Positions 52,826 to 60,818 of a stretch of 64,000 bases of DNA are shown here, in pieces. This stretch comes from Acidimicrobiia bacterium (GTDB lineage Bacteria > Actinomycetota > Acidimicrobiia > Spongiisociales > Spongiisociaceae): positions 1 through 64,000 of the forward strand of contig VXMM01000039.1 of the NCBI GenBank assembly GCA_009841105.1. Reading direction: 5' to 3'. The notes below the pieces were generated by a model that was given only the letters and a program-made list of their open reading frames with translations, had not been told where the DNA came from and did no database searches. Position 1 is the first letter of the stretch. Each line of letters opens with the position of its first letter. The position numbers and the translations under genes were made by a program.

Positions 52826-52842
52826 AATCACAGTGTTGTAAT
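52826..52842 (-). promoter_or_regulatory. Putative operator upstream of pcrA (inverted repeat shared with whiB)
   Basis: On the minus strand it reads TTACA-ACAC-TGTGA within a 17-bp block that differs from the whiB-upstream copy at only two positions. If translation starts at 52802, the distance to the gene is 24 nt, close to the 26 nt at whiB. Confidence 0.45.
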
Positions 52843-52925
52843 TAGCAGCCGAGTGGTAGGGCCGGCCGCAGGGCGCGTGCCAGAATGCCCCCACCGGACC
52901 TCGCCGACCGCATCAGGAGATCGCG

Positions 52926-54128
52926 ATGAGCAACCCGCCGCTCTACCTCCGGCCCGGGCGGATCGGGACGGTGACCACCGCCAACCGGGTTGTGCGCGCC
53001 GCCACGTCCGAGACCATGGCCACGCCGGGCGGAGCGGTGCTCGACTCCTACGTGGACCTGTACCGGCGCCTCGCCGCCGGCGGAGCGGGCCTCATCCTCA
53101 CGGGACACATGTACGTCGACCCGCGCGGCCAGGCCAGCCGCAACCAGACCGGGATCCACGACGACCGCGTGGTCCCCGCCCTCCGGCGGGCCACCGGTGC
53201 CGTACACGAGGCCGGCGGGCTGGTATTCGCCCAACTCGGCCATTGCGGCAGCCAGACCATGATGTCGTCCATCACTGCGGTGGCGCCCTCGCCGGTGCCG
53301 AACGCCATGTACGCCCGCCAGCCGGAGGGACTGTCCGAGGCCGGCATCTGGGCGCTGGTGCAGGCCTTTGGCGACGCGGCCCGGCGGGCCCGAGAGGCAG
53401 GTTTCGACGGCGTTCACATTCACGGCGGCAACGGTTACCTGATCTCGGAGTTTTGCTCGCCCCATGCCAATACCAGGGAGGACGGCTGGGGTGGTGACGC
53501 CGAGCGCCGCAGCCGATTCTTCATCGAGGTCTACGAGGCCGTGCGCGCGGCCGTCGGAACCGGGTTTCCGGTGACGGCCCGGCTCAGTGTGGAGGATTCG
53601 GTTCCGGGTGGCTTGCAACGGGAGGAGTCGTTCCAGCGGGCCAGGCTGCTGGCCGAGCGCGGCATCGACGGACTCGAGACCACCTTCGGGGTGATGCGTA
53701 GCTACGTCGAGAACATCCGCCCCTACGTGGCGGTCGGCCGCCGCCAGGCCTGGCGGCAGATGGTGGCCCAACGATGCTGGAGTCCCGAGGGCCCGGAGGC
53801 CTACTACCGCCCCTTCGCCCGGGACGTCCGGCGGGCCGCCGGCGTGCCTACGATCCTGGTGGGAGGGGTGCGGACCACCGGCACCATGACCGACATCCTG
53901 GCCTCCGGCGACGCCGACTTCGTGGCCATGGCTCGCCCGTTCATCCGCGAACCCGACCTGGTCCGCAAGCTCGAGGCCGGACGGACGGGCGGGGTCGAGT
54001 GCGTGTCATGCAACATGTGCCTGGCCCATGATGGCTGGGACCCGCTGCAGTGCTGGCGCGACACCCCAGCGAACGTCATCCGCCATGTCCGCAAGCGCTA
54101 CTGGACCAACCGCCGCAACCCTCAGTAG
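52926..54128 (+). CDS. OYE/2,4-dienoyl-CoA-reductase-like flavin oxidoreductase
   Basis: A 400-residue old-yellow-enzyme TIM-barrel protein. FAQLGHCGSQTMM, FDGVHIHGGNGYLISEFCSPHAN with the HxxN active-site style HIHGGNGYL, and RREDGWGG-like TREDGWGGDAERRSRF are typical, as are LVGGVRTT and FVAMARPFIREPDL. The C-terminus has CVSCNMC plus a cysteine 12 residues later, the four ligands used for a 4Fe-4S cluster in 2,4-dienoyl-CoA reductase relatives, but the FAD/NAD domain that normally follows is absent. Substrate is unknown. ATG with GGAGA upstream; divergent from pcrA. Confidence 0.8.
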   Translation: MSNPPLYLRPGRIGTVTTANRVVRAATSETMATPGGAVLDSYVDLYRRLAAGGAGLILTGHMYVDPRGQASRNQTGIHDDRVVPALRRATGAVHEAGGLVFAQLGHCGSQTMMSSITAVAPSPVPNAMYARQPEGLSEAGIWALVQAFGDAARRAREAGFDGVHIHGGNGYLISEFCSPHANTREDGWGGDAERRSRFFIEVYEAVRAAVGTGFPVTARLSVEDSVPGGLQREESFQRARLLAERGIDGLETTFGVMRSYVENIRPYVAVGRRQAWRQMVAQRCWSPEGPEAYYRPFARDVRRAAGVPTILVGGVRTTGTMTDILASGDADFVAMARPFIREPDLVRKLEAGRTGGVECVSCNMCLAHDGWDPLQCWRDTPANVIRHVRKRYWTNRRNPQ

Positions 54129-54159
54129 TCGAGCTGCACGGCTCTGCCGGCAGGCGAGG

Positions 54160-55722
54160 TTACTCCCATTCGATGGTGGAGGGGGGCTTCGAGGAGATGT
54201 CGTAGGCCACCCGGTTGATTCCCGGAACTTCGTTCATCACCCGGCTGGAGATCCGTTCTAGAACGGGGTATGGGATCCGGGCGAAGTCCGCTGTCATGGC
54301 GTCCTCGGAGGTGACCGCTCGCACCACTAGGGCGTGGGCATAGGTCCGTCCATCGCCTTGCACCCCGACCGTCCTGACGTCGGGCAGCACGGCGAATGAC
54401 TGCCATATTTCCCGGTAGAGCCCGGCCCGCCGGATCTCCTCGGTCACGATGGTGTCAGCCGCCCGGAGAAGTTCCAGCCGCTCCCGGGTTATCTCGCCGA
54501 TCACCCGCACGGCCAGGCCGGGACCGGGGAAGGGCTGCCGCCAGACGATCTCCTCGGGAAGCCCCAACTCCTCCCCCACCGCCCTGACCTCGTCCTTGAA
54601 CAGATCGCGGAGCGGCTCGATGAGCTCGAATCCGAGGTTGTCGGGCAGCCCGCCCACGTTGTGGTGGGTCTTGATCGTGGCGGCAGAGGCGCCGCCCGAC
54701 TCGATGACATCCGGATACAGCGTCCCCTGGACCAGGAACCGGGCATCAGGAATGCCAGTGGTCGCCTCCTCGAAGGTTCGGATGAAGAGCTCACCGATGA
54801 TCCGGCGCTTCTGCTCGGGATCGGCCACTCCGGTCAGCGCATCCAGGAACCGGTCGGTGGCGTCAACCTGCACCAGATCGACCTCGAAGTTCCGGCGGAA
54901 GGTCTCGTCTACCTGCTCCGCCTCGCCCGCACGCAGCAGCCCGTGATCTACGAACACGCAGGTGAGGCGGTCCCCGACCGCCCGGTGGGCCAAGGCAGCG
55001 GCAACCGCCGAGTCCACCCCGCCGGAGAGGCCGCAGACAACCCGCGCATCTCCCACCGTGGCCCGGATGGCACTGACCTGATCGGTGATGATCGACCCGC
55101 CGGTCCAGTCCGGTGCTGCTCCGCACGCATCCCGCAGGAACCGCTCCATGACGTCGAACCCGTGGTCGGTATGGACCACCTCGGGGTGGAACTGGACGCC
55201 GTACATGCGCCGCTCCGGGCTCTCCATGGTCGCCACGGGCGAGCCCGGCGTGGTGGCCACTGCGGCAAACCCGTGCGGAGGACCGGTGACCGCATCCATG
55301 TGGCTCATCCAGACATCCTGGTGCGCCGGAGTTCCCGCCAGCAGCAGGGAATCGCCGGTCACCTCGAGTGATGTACGCCCGTACTCGGCCTCGCCGGTGC
55401 GCTCCACCGTTCCCCCCAGCAGGTGGGCCAGGAGCTGGTGGCCGTAGCAGATACCGAGGATGGGCACCCCCATCTCCAGGAGGCCGGGGTCGATCAGATA
55501 GGCGTCTTCGGAGTAGACGGACAGCGGGCCTCCGGACAGCACGAGACCGAGCGGGTGGTGGCCCCGCGCCTCCTCGACGGTGATGTCCCGCGACACGATC
55601 AGCGAGAAAACCCCGGCCTGGCGGATCCGGCGAGCGATCAGTTGGGCGTACTGGGCGCCCAAATCGACTACCAGCACCGGCCGATGGAGGACTCCCCCAC
55701 CGGTCGACGGGGGTGGCTTCAA
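54160..55722 (-). CDS. guaA: GMP synthase (glutamine-hydrolysing)
   Basis: 520-residue enzyme converting XMP to GMP. The class I amidotransferase domain has [33 protein letters not shown] with the catalytic Cys, and [11 protein letters not shown] with the catalytic His/Glu. The ATP pyrophosphatase domain has [19 protein letters not shown], and the C-terminal dimer domain has [18 protein letters not shown]. The likely start is TTG, overlapping the guaB3 stop (TTGA); a GTG at 55677 is the alternative and would start right at VLVVDLG. It is coupled to guaB3 upstream. Confidence 0.94.
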   Translation of the reverse strand: MKPPPSTGGGVLHRPVLVVDLGAQYAQLIARRIRQAGVFSLIVSRDITVEEARGHHPLGLVLSGGPLSVYSEDAYLIDPGLLEMGVPILGICYGHQLLAHLLGGTVERTGEAEYGRTSLEVTGDSLLLAGTPAHQDVWMSHMDAVTGPPHGFAAVATTPGSPVATMESPERRMYGVQFHPEVVHTDHGFDVMERFLRDACGAAPDWTGGSIITDQVSAIRATVGDARVVCGLSGGVDSAVAAALAHRAVGDRLTCVFVDHGLLRAGEAEQVDETFRRNFEVDLVQVDATDRFLDALTGVADPEQKRRIIGELFIRTFEEATTGIPDARFLVQGTLYPDVIESGGASAATIKTHHNVGGLPDNLGFELIEPLRDLFKDEVRAVGEELGLPEEIVWRQPFPGPGLAVRVIGEITRERLELLRAADTIVTEEIRRAGLYREIWQSFAVLPDVRTVGVQGDGRTYAHALVVRAVTSEDAMTADFARIPYPVLERISSRVMNEVPGINRVAYDISSKPPSTIEWE

Positions 55723-56861
55723 GAACCCATTCCGACTTGCTGGCTCTGCTGGAGGGCCTTTCCCTCGGTCCGGATCGAGGGCGCCACCACCAACGCCGCC
55801 TCGTTGAACTCCCTGAGGTCGGCGTATCCCGTGCTTGCCATGGCCAGCCTCAACGCACCGAACAGGTTCTGGCGGCCGTCGTTCTCACGCGCCGGACCCA
55901 CCAGGATCTGCTCGAGGGTGCCCAGTTGCCCGGTCATCACCCTCGTGCCCCGGGGAACCGACGGATGGAAGGTGGCCATTCCCCAGTGGGCGCCTCGCCC
56001 CGGCGCCTCGACCGCCGCGGCGAGCGGGGAGCCGATCATCACCGCATCCGCCCCGCAGGCGATCGCCTTGGCGATGTCACCGCCGGTGCTCATACCACCG
56101 TCAGCTATGACGTGGACGTACCGGCCGGCCTCGGCCAGGTACCGGATCCGGGCGCCCGCGGCGTCGGCGATTGCGGTGGCTTGCGGCACCCCCATACCCA
56201 GCACTCGCCGGGTGGTACAGGCCGCGCCGGGACCGACCCCGACCAAGATCCCGGCGGCGCCGGTCCGCATCAGGTGGATCGCTCCGGCGTATGAGGCGCA
56301 GCCGCCCACGATTACGGGAAGGTCCAGGCGGGAGATGAAGGACGACAGGTCGAGGGTATCGCCGCGGCTGGAGACGTGCTCGGCCGATACCACCGTGCCC
56401 TGGATCACCAGGACGTCTAGCCCGGCCTCCACCACCCCGTCGATGTAACGCTCCACGCTCTGCGGAGTGAGGGAGGCGGCGGCGACCACCCCAGCCGACT
56501 TGACGTACGAGATGCGCTCTCGCATGAGATCCGGGTCGATCGGCGCCCGGTACATCTCCTGGAGCCGGGCGGTGGCGCTAGCGACCGGCAGCGTGGCTAT
56601 CTCCTCGAACACCGGTTCGGGATCCTGGTACCGTGTCCACAGGCCCTCCAGGTTGAGCACGCCCAAGCCTCCCAGCCGGCCGATGGCGACCGCGGTGGCG
56701 GGAGATACCGCCGAGTCCATTGCCGATCCGAGCATCGGCAAGTCCAACCGGTAGCCGTCCAACTCCCAGGCGAGGTTGACATCATCAGGATTGCGGGTAC
56801 GGCGGCTGGGAACTATGGATATGTCGTCGAAGCCGTAGCCCCGCCGGCCCGCCTTACCCAT
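55719..56861 (-). CDS. guaB3: GuaB3-family IMP dehydrogenase-related protein
   Basis: A 380-residue member of the IMPDH/GMPR family of the short GuaB3 type, lacking the CBS pair found in Gua[37 protein letters not shown], the phosphate/IMP loop [32 protein letters not shown] with the catalytic Cys in ACTTR, and [31 protein letters not shown]. The ATG at 56861 gives the natural N-terminus; longer open frames are not homologous. Next to guaA it plausibly supplies the purine branch to GMP. Activity of GuaB3 proteins is not uniform across bacteria, so function is stated with caution. Confidence 0.85.
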   Translation of the reverse strand: MGKAGRRGYGFDDISIVPSRRTRNPDDVNLAWELDGYRLDLPMLGSAMDSAVSPATAVAIGRLGGLGVLNLEGLWTRYQDPEPVFEEIATLPVASATARLQEMYRAPIDPDLMRERISYVKSAGVVAAASLTPQSVERYIDGVVEAGLDVLVIQGTVVSAEHVSSRGDTLDLSSFISRLDLPVIVGGCASYAGAIHLMRTGAAGILVGVGPGAACTTRRVLGMGVPQATAIADAAGARIRYLAEAGRYVHVIADGGMSTGGDIAKAIACGADAVMIGSPLAAAVEAPGRGAHWGMATFHPSVPRGTRVMTGQLGTLEQILVGPARENDGRQNLFGALRLAMASTGYADLREFNEAALVVAPSIRTEGKALQQSQQVGMGS

Positions 56862-56945
56862 GCCTATTGAAATATCCACCAGCCAACCTTCCGAGTGCGC
56901 TCCAAGAAAATACCAGACCTGGATCGGCATCCGGTCCTGGGCGGC

Positions 56946-57087
56946 TAGGGGCGTGTTCACGCTATGCGCGTTCGCTTGTGATCGCGGGTCCCGTGGTTGG
57001 TTTGTGTGGTGGTGGTGGGGTACGGCGCCGCCAGAGGCGTCGGTGGCGGTCCAGAGCACGCCGCCGTAATACGGACCGACCACGATC
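56946..57087 (+). repeat. Dispersed palindrome-ended intergenic element, copy C (long form)
   Basis: Starts CTAG-type (TAGGGGCGTGTTCACGC), has GCGTG-TT-CACGC, GCGCGTTCG and ATCGCGGGTCCCGTGG, then a tail with a 19-base sequence also present in copy D (57043-57061 versus 57925-57943) and ending GACCGACCACGATC as D does. It fills most of the divergent gap between guaB3 and the CPBP gene, unlike the copies in convergent gaps. Confidence 0.7.
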
Positions 57088-57111
57088 TCAGGGCACTAGC
57101 CTGGCGGGTCA

Positions 57112-57840
57112 GTGCTCGAAGCTCACTGGCGTTGGTACGACGCCCTGATGGTCCTGGGGGCAGGAGTCCTGGGGGCGGTGGTCGCAGGACTGCTCGCCAG
57201 CGCCCTCGGCGCGGATGCCACCGACGCCGACTTCTACTTCTGGGTCCTTATCCCCTGCCAGAACCTCGGTCACATCGGCGCGCTCACATTGATCGGAAGG
57301 GCTCGCGGGTTCCCTGGCCTGGCCGAGGGCCTGGCCTTCGAGGTGGAGCCGAGCCACGCCCGATGGGTACTGGTTGGCGCCGCCATCTCGATACCGCTCG
57401 CCTGGATCGCCGCCGGCCTGCGCATCCTGTTGGGCGTCGATGACGAGACACCCCAGGCCATCGTGGAGGCAGTTGTGGAAACCCGTGGAACCACCACCAT
57501 GGCGGCCGTGGTGGTGAGCGTCACGGTGCTGGGCCCGGTCGTCGAGGAGATGATCCACCGCGGGCTCGTCTTCCGGATGCTCTCGGGAAACAACCGCAAA
57601 CCGATGACGGTGGTAATCGTCACCTCGGTCATCTTCAGCGCCATCCACCTGGTGGATCCGTCTCTGTACAGCGCGGCCGGAGCTGTCACCCTCATGGTCC
57701 TGTTCGCATTCGGGATCTTCCTGGGAACCCTGAGGGCGCGGACCGGGATCCTCGGCCCATCGATCTTCGCCCACAGCGGCTTCAACCTGATGACGCTGGT
57801 AGTGCTGTACTTCTTCCCGACACCAGTATCAAGTTTGTAG
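57112..57840 (+). CDS. CPBP-family intramembrane metalloprotease
   Basis: A 242-residue CAAX/CPBP protease-fold membrane protein with about six to eight hydrophobic segments. The metal-binding motifs are GPVVEEMIHRGLVFRML (EExxxR), FSAIHLVDP (FxxxH) and a C-terminal HSGFNLM (HxxxN). Such proteins process or protect membrane peptides and bacteriocin-related substrates, or act in maturation; no substrate gene is adjacent. The start is GTG, with TAGCCT nine bases upstream, so translation is nearly leaderless. Its stop codon lies inside the heptamer run H5. Confidence 0.85.
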   Translation: MLEAHWRWYDALMVLGAGVLGAVVAGLLASALGADATDADFYFWVLIPCQNLGHIGALTLIGRARGFPGLAEGLAFEVEPSHARWVLVGAAISIPLAWIAAGLRILLGVDDETPQAIVEAVVETRGTTTMAAVVVSVTVLGPVVEEMIHRGLVFRMLSGNNRKPMTVVIVTSVIFSAIHLVDPSLYSAAGAVTLMVLFAFGIFLGTLRARTGILGPSIFAHSGFNLMTLVVLYFFPTPVSSL

Positions 57841-57864
57841 TTGCTAGCTGGTAGTTATAACTAG
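57837..57864. repeat. 7-bp-periodic intergenic repeat (copy H5)
   Basis: Four heptamers (GTAGTTG, CTAGCTG, GTAGTTA, TAACTAG) start at the CPBP stop codon and run into the left end (CTAG) of dispersed element copy D, so the two repeat families abut here. Confidence 0.55.
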
Positions 57865-57958
57865 TGCATGTTCACACTATGAGGGTTCGTTAGTATTCGC
57901 GGGTCCCGTGGTCCGTCTGCGAAAGTGGCGGTCCAGAGCACGCTGACCGACCACGATC
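57861..57958 (+). repeat. Dispersed palindrome-ended intergenic element, copy D
   Basis: CTAGTGCATGTTCACACT, then GGGTTCGTTAG, TTCGCGGGTCCCGTGGTC, then the tail shared with copy C ending GACCGACCACGATC. CGTGGTC (57907-57913) and GACCACG (57949-57955) form a 7-bp inverted repeat. The element runs into the trpS stop codon, so part of the trpS 3' end may derive from it. Convergent gap between the CPBP gene and trpS. Confidence 0.7.
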
Positions 57959-58934
57959 AACCGAGTCCGATGAGGCGGCGCACTCCGGTCATGGTCTCCT
58001 CGGCCCTGGCCCGGGCCGCTTCCGCGCCCTCTGCCATGATCCGCTCCACCTCGGAGTCGTCCAGGTCCAGATAGGCTCGGCGTACCCGCGCCAGACCGGA
58101 GATCACCGCCTCGGCCACAGCCTCCTTGAAGCGGCCGTAACCGACGGAGCGGTACTCCTCCGCCAGCTGGTGGACGCTACGGCCCGTGAAGGCGGACAGG
58201 ATGTCCAGCAGGTTGCTGATCCCCGGCTTGCGCTCCACGTCGTAGGCGACCCGGGTGCCCGAGTCGGTCACCGCCCGCCGGACCTTTCTCACGATGGTGT
58301 CGCCGTCGTCGGTCACGATTATCCGCGAGCCCCCATCTGGATCGGACTTGGACATCTTGGAGCTCGGGTCCTTCAGGGACATGACCCGGGCTCCCACCGG
58401 GGGCGTTATCTGCTCCGGCACCGGGAAGAAGTCCCCGTACCGGGAATTGAACCGATCCACGAGATCACGGGTGAACTCGAGGTGCTGGGTCTGGTCGTTG
58501 CCGACCGGCACAGCGTGCACACGGTGGACGAGTATGTCGGCTGCCATCAGCACGGGATAGGAGAACAGACCCAGGTTCTGCCCGCCCTTGTCCTCCTTCT
58601 CCTTGTACTGAGTCATCCGGCCCAACTGGCCCATCGAGGCGAAGGTTCCCATGATCCAGGACAGCTCGGCGTGCTGCGGAACCTGGCTCTGGTAGTAGAC
58701 CAGGGAGCTGCCGGGATCGATCCCCGCCGCCAGCAGGATCTTGGCGGTCCGCACCCGGGCCGCCGCCAACTCGGCCGGATCCTGAGGGAGGGTCAACGCA
58801 TGGAGATCGACCACGCAATAGACCGTGGAGTACTCGTCCTGCATGGCCACCCAGTTACGGAGCGCTCCCATGTAGTTGCCGATGTGGATGTCACCGCTGG
58901 GCTGGATGCCCGAAAAGACCCTTCTGGTGGTCAC
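57957..58934 (-). CDS. trpS: Tryptophanyl-tRNA synthetase
   Basis: 325-residue class Ic synthetase charging tRNA-Trp. The HIGH motif appears as GDIHIGNYMGALRNW, the KMSKS motif as SSKMSKSDPDG, with VYCVVDLHALTLPQDP, GIDPGSSLVYYQSQVPQH, MGTFASMGQLGRMTQYKEK and YPVLMAADILVHRVHAVPVGNDQTQHLE in between. The start is GTG after an excellent GGAGGTGA site. It is divergent from the cimA leader region. Confidence 0.97.
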   Translation of the reverse strand: MTTRRVFSGIQPSGDIHIGNYMGALRNWVAMQDEYSTVYCVVDLHALTLPQDPAELAAARVRTAKILLAAGIDPGSSLVYYQSQVPQHAELSWIMGTFASMGQLGRMTQYKEKEDKGGQNLGLFSYPVLMAADILVHRVHAVPVGNDQTQHLEFTRDLVDRFNSRYGDFFPVPEQITPPVGARVMSLKDPSSKMSKSDPDGGSRIIVTDDGDTIVRKVRRAVTDSGTRVAYDVERKPGISNLLDILSAFTGRSVHQLAEEYRSVGYGRFKEAVAEAVISGLARVRRAYLDLDDSEVERIMAEGAEAARARAEETMTGVRRLIGLG

Positions 58935-59040
58935 CTCATCACCTCCGCTCAGCTCGCTCAGAGGTTACGCGGACCACGGGATGACTGCGAGATGACATCT
59001 CTCCGGACCAGCCACCTCGCGCGCGTGTGGGGAATAGGTG

Positions 59041-59069
59041 TTGACATCCCGGATCGGATCAGCGACACT
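59041..59069 (+). promoter_or_regulatory. Promoter of the cimA leader (TTGACA-17-GACACT)
   Basis: A perfect -35 TTGACA is followed by a 17-base spacer and GACACT, which keeps the A and final T of the actinobacterial -10. Transcription would start around 59076, a few bases before a leader peptide ORF. Confidence 0.5.
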
Positions 59070-59079
59070 CCGGCGGGAG

Positions 59080-59112
59080 ATGAGTATCCACACCGGGATC
59101 ATTATCGACTAG
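59080..59112 (+). CDS. Isoleucine-rich leader peptide (MSIHTGIIID) upstream of cimA
   Basis: A 10-codon ORF with four Ile codons, three of them consecutive (ATC-ATT-ATC), ending with TAG. It lies ahead of the gene for citramalate synthase, an isoleucine-pathway enzyme, and just before a set of competing hairpins. This is the layout of a classical amino-acid attenuator leader. The ATG has GGGAG touching it, which is too close for a standard ribosome-binding site, so initiation may depend on a very short leader. Translation is not shown by the sequence alone. Confidence 0.55.
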   Translation: MSIHTGIIID

Positions 59113-59163
59113 GGCATAGGGATCGGACCCTGTGCCCGCAGCCCTGCGCCCCGGCGCAGGGCT
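59112..59163 (+). promoter_or_regulatory. Attenuator-like competing hairpins before cimA
   Basis: Four segments: 1 = 59112-59121 (GGGCATAGGG), 2 = 59128-59137 (CCCTGTGCCC), 3 = 59140-59150, 4 = 59153-59163. 1 pairs with 2 over 10 bp with one wobble; 3 pairs with 4 over 11 bp; 2 can instead pair with 4 over nine positions with one wobble; 1 can pair with 3 with one mismatch. So the terminator (3:4) and an alternative (2:4) are mutually exclusive. Segment 1 starts at the leader stop codon. Confidence 0.55.
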
Positions 59164-59171
59164 CTTCATTT
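59140..59171 (+). terminator. Terminator hairpin of the cimA attenuator
   Basis: An 11-bp GC-rich stem (59140-59150 with 59153-59163) with a two-base loop is followed by TCTTCATTTG, a weak T-rich tract. It lies 54 bases before the cimA ATG. Confidence 0.6.
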
Positions 59172-59216
59172 GCAAGGAACGTACCGCCGGCGGTCAGGAG
59201 AGGGAGGGAAGCTCGC

Positions 59217-60818
59217 ATGCCACATCCCCGACTCGAAATCTACGACACCACCCTGCGAGACGGGGCGCAGCAAGAAGGCATCTCGCTGACCGTTTCCGAC
59301 AAGCTGCGGATCGCCGCTCTGCTGGACGATCTCGGGGTCGGATACATCGAGGGCGGATGGCCCGGCGCCAACCCCAAGGACAGCGAGTTTTTCAAGCGGG
59401 CGCGTTCCGAACTCAACCTCCGCACCGCGTCCCTGACCGCGTTCGGCGCCACCCGCCGGCCCCGCCGATCTGTTGAGGGTGATCCGCAGATGCTCAATCT
59501 GCTCGAAGCGGAGACCGAGGCCGTATGCATCGTCGGGAAGGCGTGGGACTACCACGTCCGGGAAGCCCTGCTGACCGACCTCGACGACGGAGTCGCGATG
59601 GTGGCCGAGTCGGTGGCGTACCTGAGACGCCACGACCGGCGGGTCTTCTTTGACGCGGAGCACTTCTTCGACGGCTACCGGTCGAACCCGGAGTTCTCCC
59701 TGAGGGTGCTGAGGGCCGCGTTCGAGGAGGGCGCCGAGCGCCTGGTCCTGTGCGACACCAATGGAGGGCGCCTCCTGCCGGACATCGCCGGCACCATCCA
59801 CCGGGTCCAAGACGCCCTTCCCCATGCCGAACTAGGAGTGCACTTCCACAACGACGCCGGTTGCGCGGTGGCGTCGTCGCTGGCAGCGGTCGAGATGGGG
59901 GTCCGCCAGGTGCAGGGATGCATCAACGGCTACGGGGAGCGGACCGGCAACGCCGACCTCTCCACCATCCTCCCTGACCTGGTGCTGAAAATGGGAGTCC
60001 CGGTGCTCGATCCGAACCGGCTCGAGATACTGTCGCCCATCGCCCACCACATCGCGGAGATCGTGAACGTCAGCCTCGACCCTCACAGTCCGTACGTGGG
60101 CGCGTCGGCGTTCACCCACAAGGCGGGCTTGCACACCTCGGCCCTGGCCCGGCGTCCCGACGCTTACGAGCACCAGAACCCGGGTCAGGTAGGCAACCGA
60201 ACCCGCACCGTGGTCTCGGAGTTGTCGGGCCGTTCGACCGTACTCGCCAAGGCTCGGGATCTGGGCGTCGCGCTGACAGGCGACCAGGCTGCCGAGGTGC
60301 TCGACGAGGTCAAGCACATGGAGAACCGGGGCTACCACTTCGAGGCCGCTGACGGATCGTTCGAGTTGATGCTGAGGCAGGCTGCCAGATGGTCGCATGA
60401 CTTTTTCGAACTGGAGTCGTTCCGGGTCTCTACGGAGCATCGATCCGATGCACTGGTCATGGCGGAAGCCACGGTCAAGATCGTGATCCGGGGCGAGCGG
60501 GTGATACGGACCGGTGAGGGCAACGGGCCGGTCAACGCCCTCGACCATGCCCTGCGGGAAGCGCTGAAGGACCACTATCCCCAGCTGGACACCCTACGCC
60601 TCACCAACTACAACGTACGTGTCCTGGACGCCACCGCCTCAACGGCCGCGGTCGTGAGGGTCTTCATCGAAATGAGCGACGGCCCCTCGACCTGGGGCTC
60701 CATCGGGGTACACGAGAATATCATCGAAGCGACGTGGGAGGCGATGGCGGACGGGATCGTCATCGGTCTGCTGCGGGCGGGAGCCGAGCCGGCCGGCGCG
60801 GTCGGCAGCCGACCGTGA
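59217..60818 (+). CDS. cimA: Citramalate synthase
   Basis: 533-residue enzyme condensing pyruvate and acetyl-CoA to (R)-citramalate, the threonine-independent route to 2-oxobutyrate and isoleucine. IYDTTLRDGAQQEGISLTV with catalytic Arg/Asp, GGWPGANPKDSEFF, VLCDTNGGRLLPDIAGTI, GVHFHNDAGCAVASSLAAVEMGVRQVQGCINGYGERTGNADL with metal histidines, THKAGLHTSAL, then a LeuA-type dimerisation/regulatory domain (residues ~390-520) where isoleucine feedback would bind. ATG follows AGGAGAGGGAGGG. The GWPGANPKD motif is typical for CimA rather than LeuA. It overlaps hisN by 4 nt (GTGA) and lies behind an Ile attenuator-like leader. Confidence 0.94.
   Translation: MPHPRLEIYDTTLRDGAQQEGISLTVSDKLRIAALLDDLGVGYIEGGWPGANPKDSEFFKRARSELNLRTASLTAFGATRRPRRSVEGDPQMLNLLEAETEAVCIVGKAWDYHVREALLTDLDDGVAMVAESVAYLRRHDRRVFFDAEHFFDGYRSNPEFSLRVLRAAFEEGAERLVLCDTNGGRLLPDIAGTIHRVQDALPHAELGVHFHNDAGCAVASSLAAVEMGVRQVQGCINGYGERTGNADLSTILPDLVLKMGVPVLDPNRLEILSPIAHHIAEIVNVSLDPHSPYVGASAFTHKAGLHTSALARRPDAYEHQNPGQVGNRTRTVVSELSGRSTVLAKARDLGVALTGDQAAEVLDEVKHMENRGYHFEAADGSFELMLRQAARWSHDFFELESFRVSTEHRSDALVMAEATVKIVIRGERVIRTGEGNGPVNALDHALREALKDHYPQLDTLRLTNYNVRVLDATASTAAVVRVFIEMSDGPSTWGSIGVHENIIEATWEAMADGIVIGLLRAGAEPAGAVGSRP

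Noticed and set aside
58935-59040. Possible Trp-responsive leader upstream of trpS
   Set aside because: Only a single TGG codon in any plausible short ORF and no alternative hairpins on the minus strand; the trpS start has an ordinary strong SD.
58170-59216. N-terminal extension of cimA by ~350 residues
   Set aside because: Runs antisense through trpS and the leader region; the family start MPHPRLEIYDTTLRDG is at 59217 with a strong ribosome-binding site.
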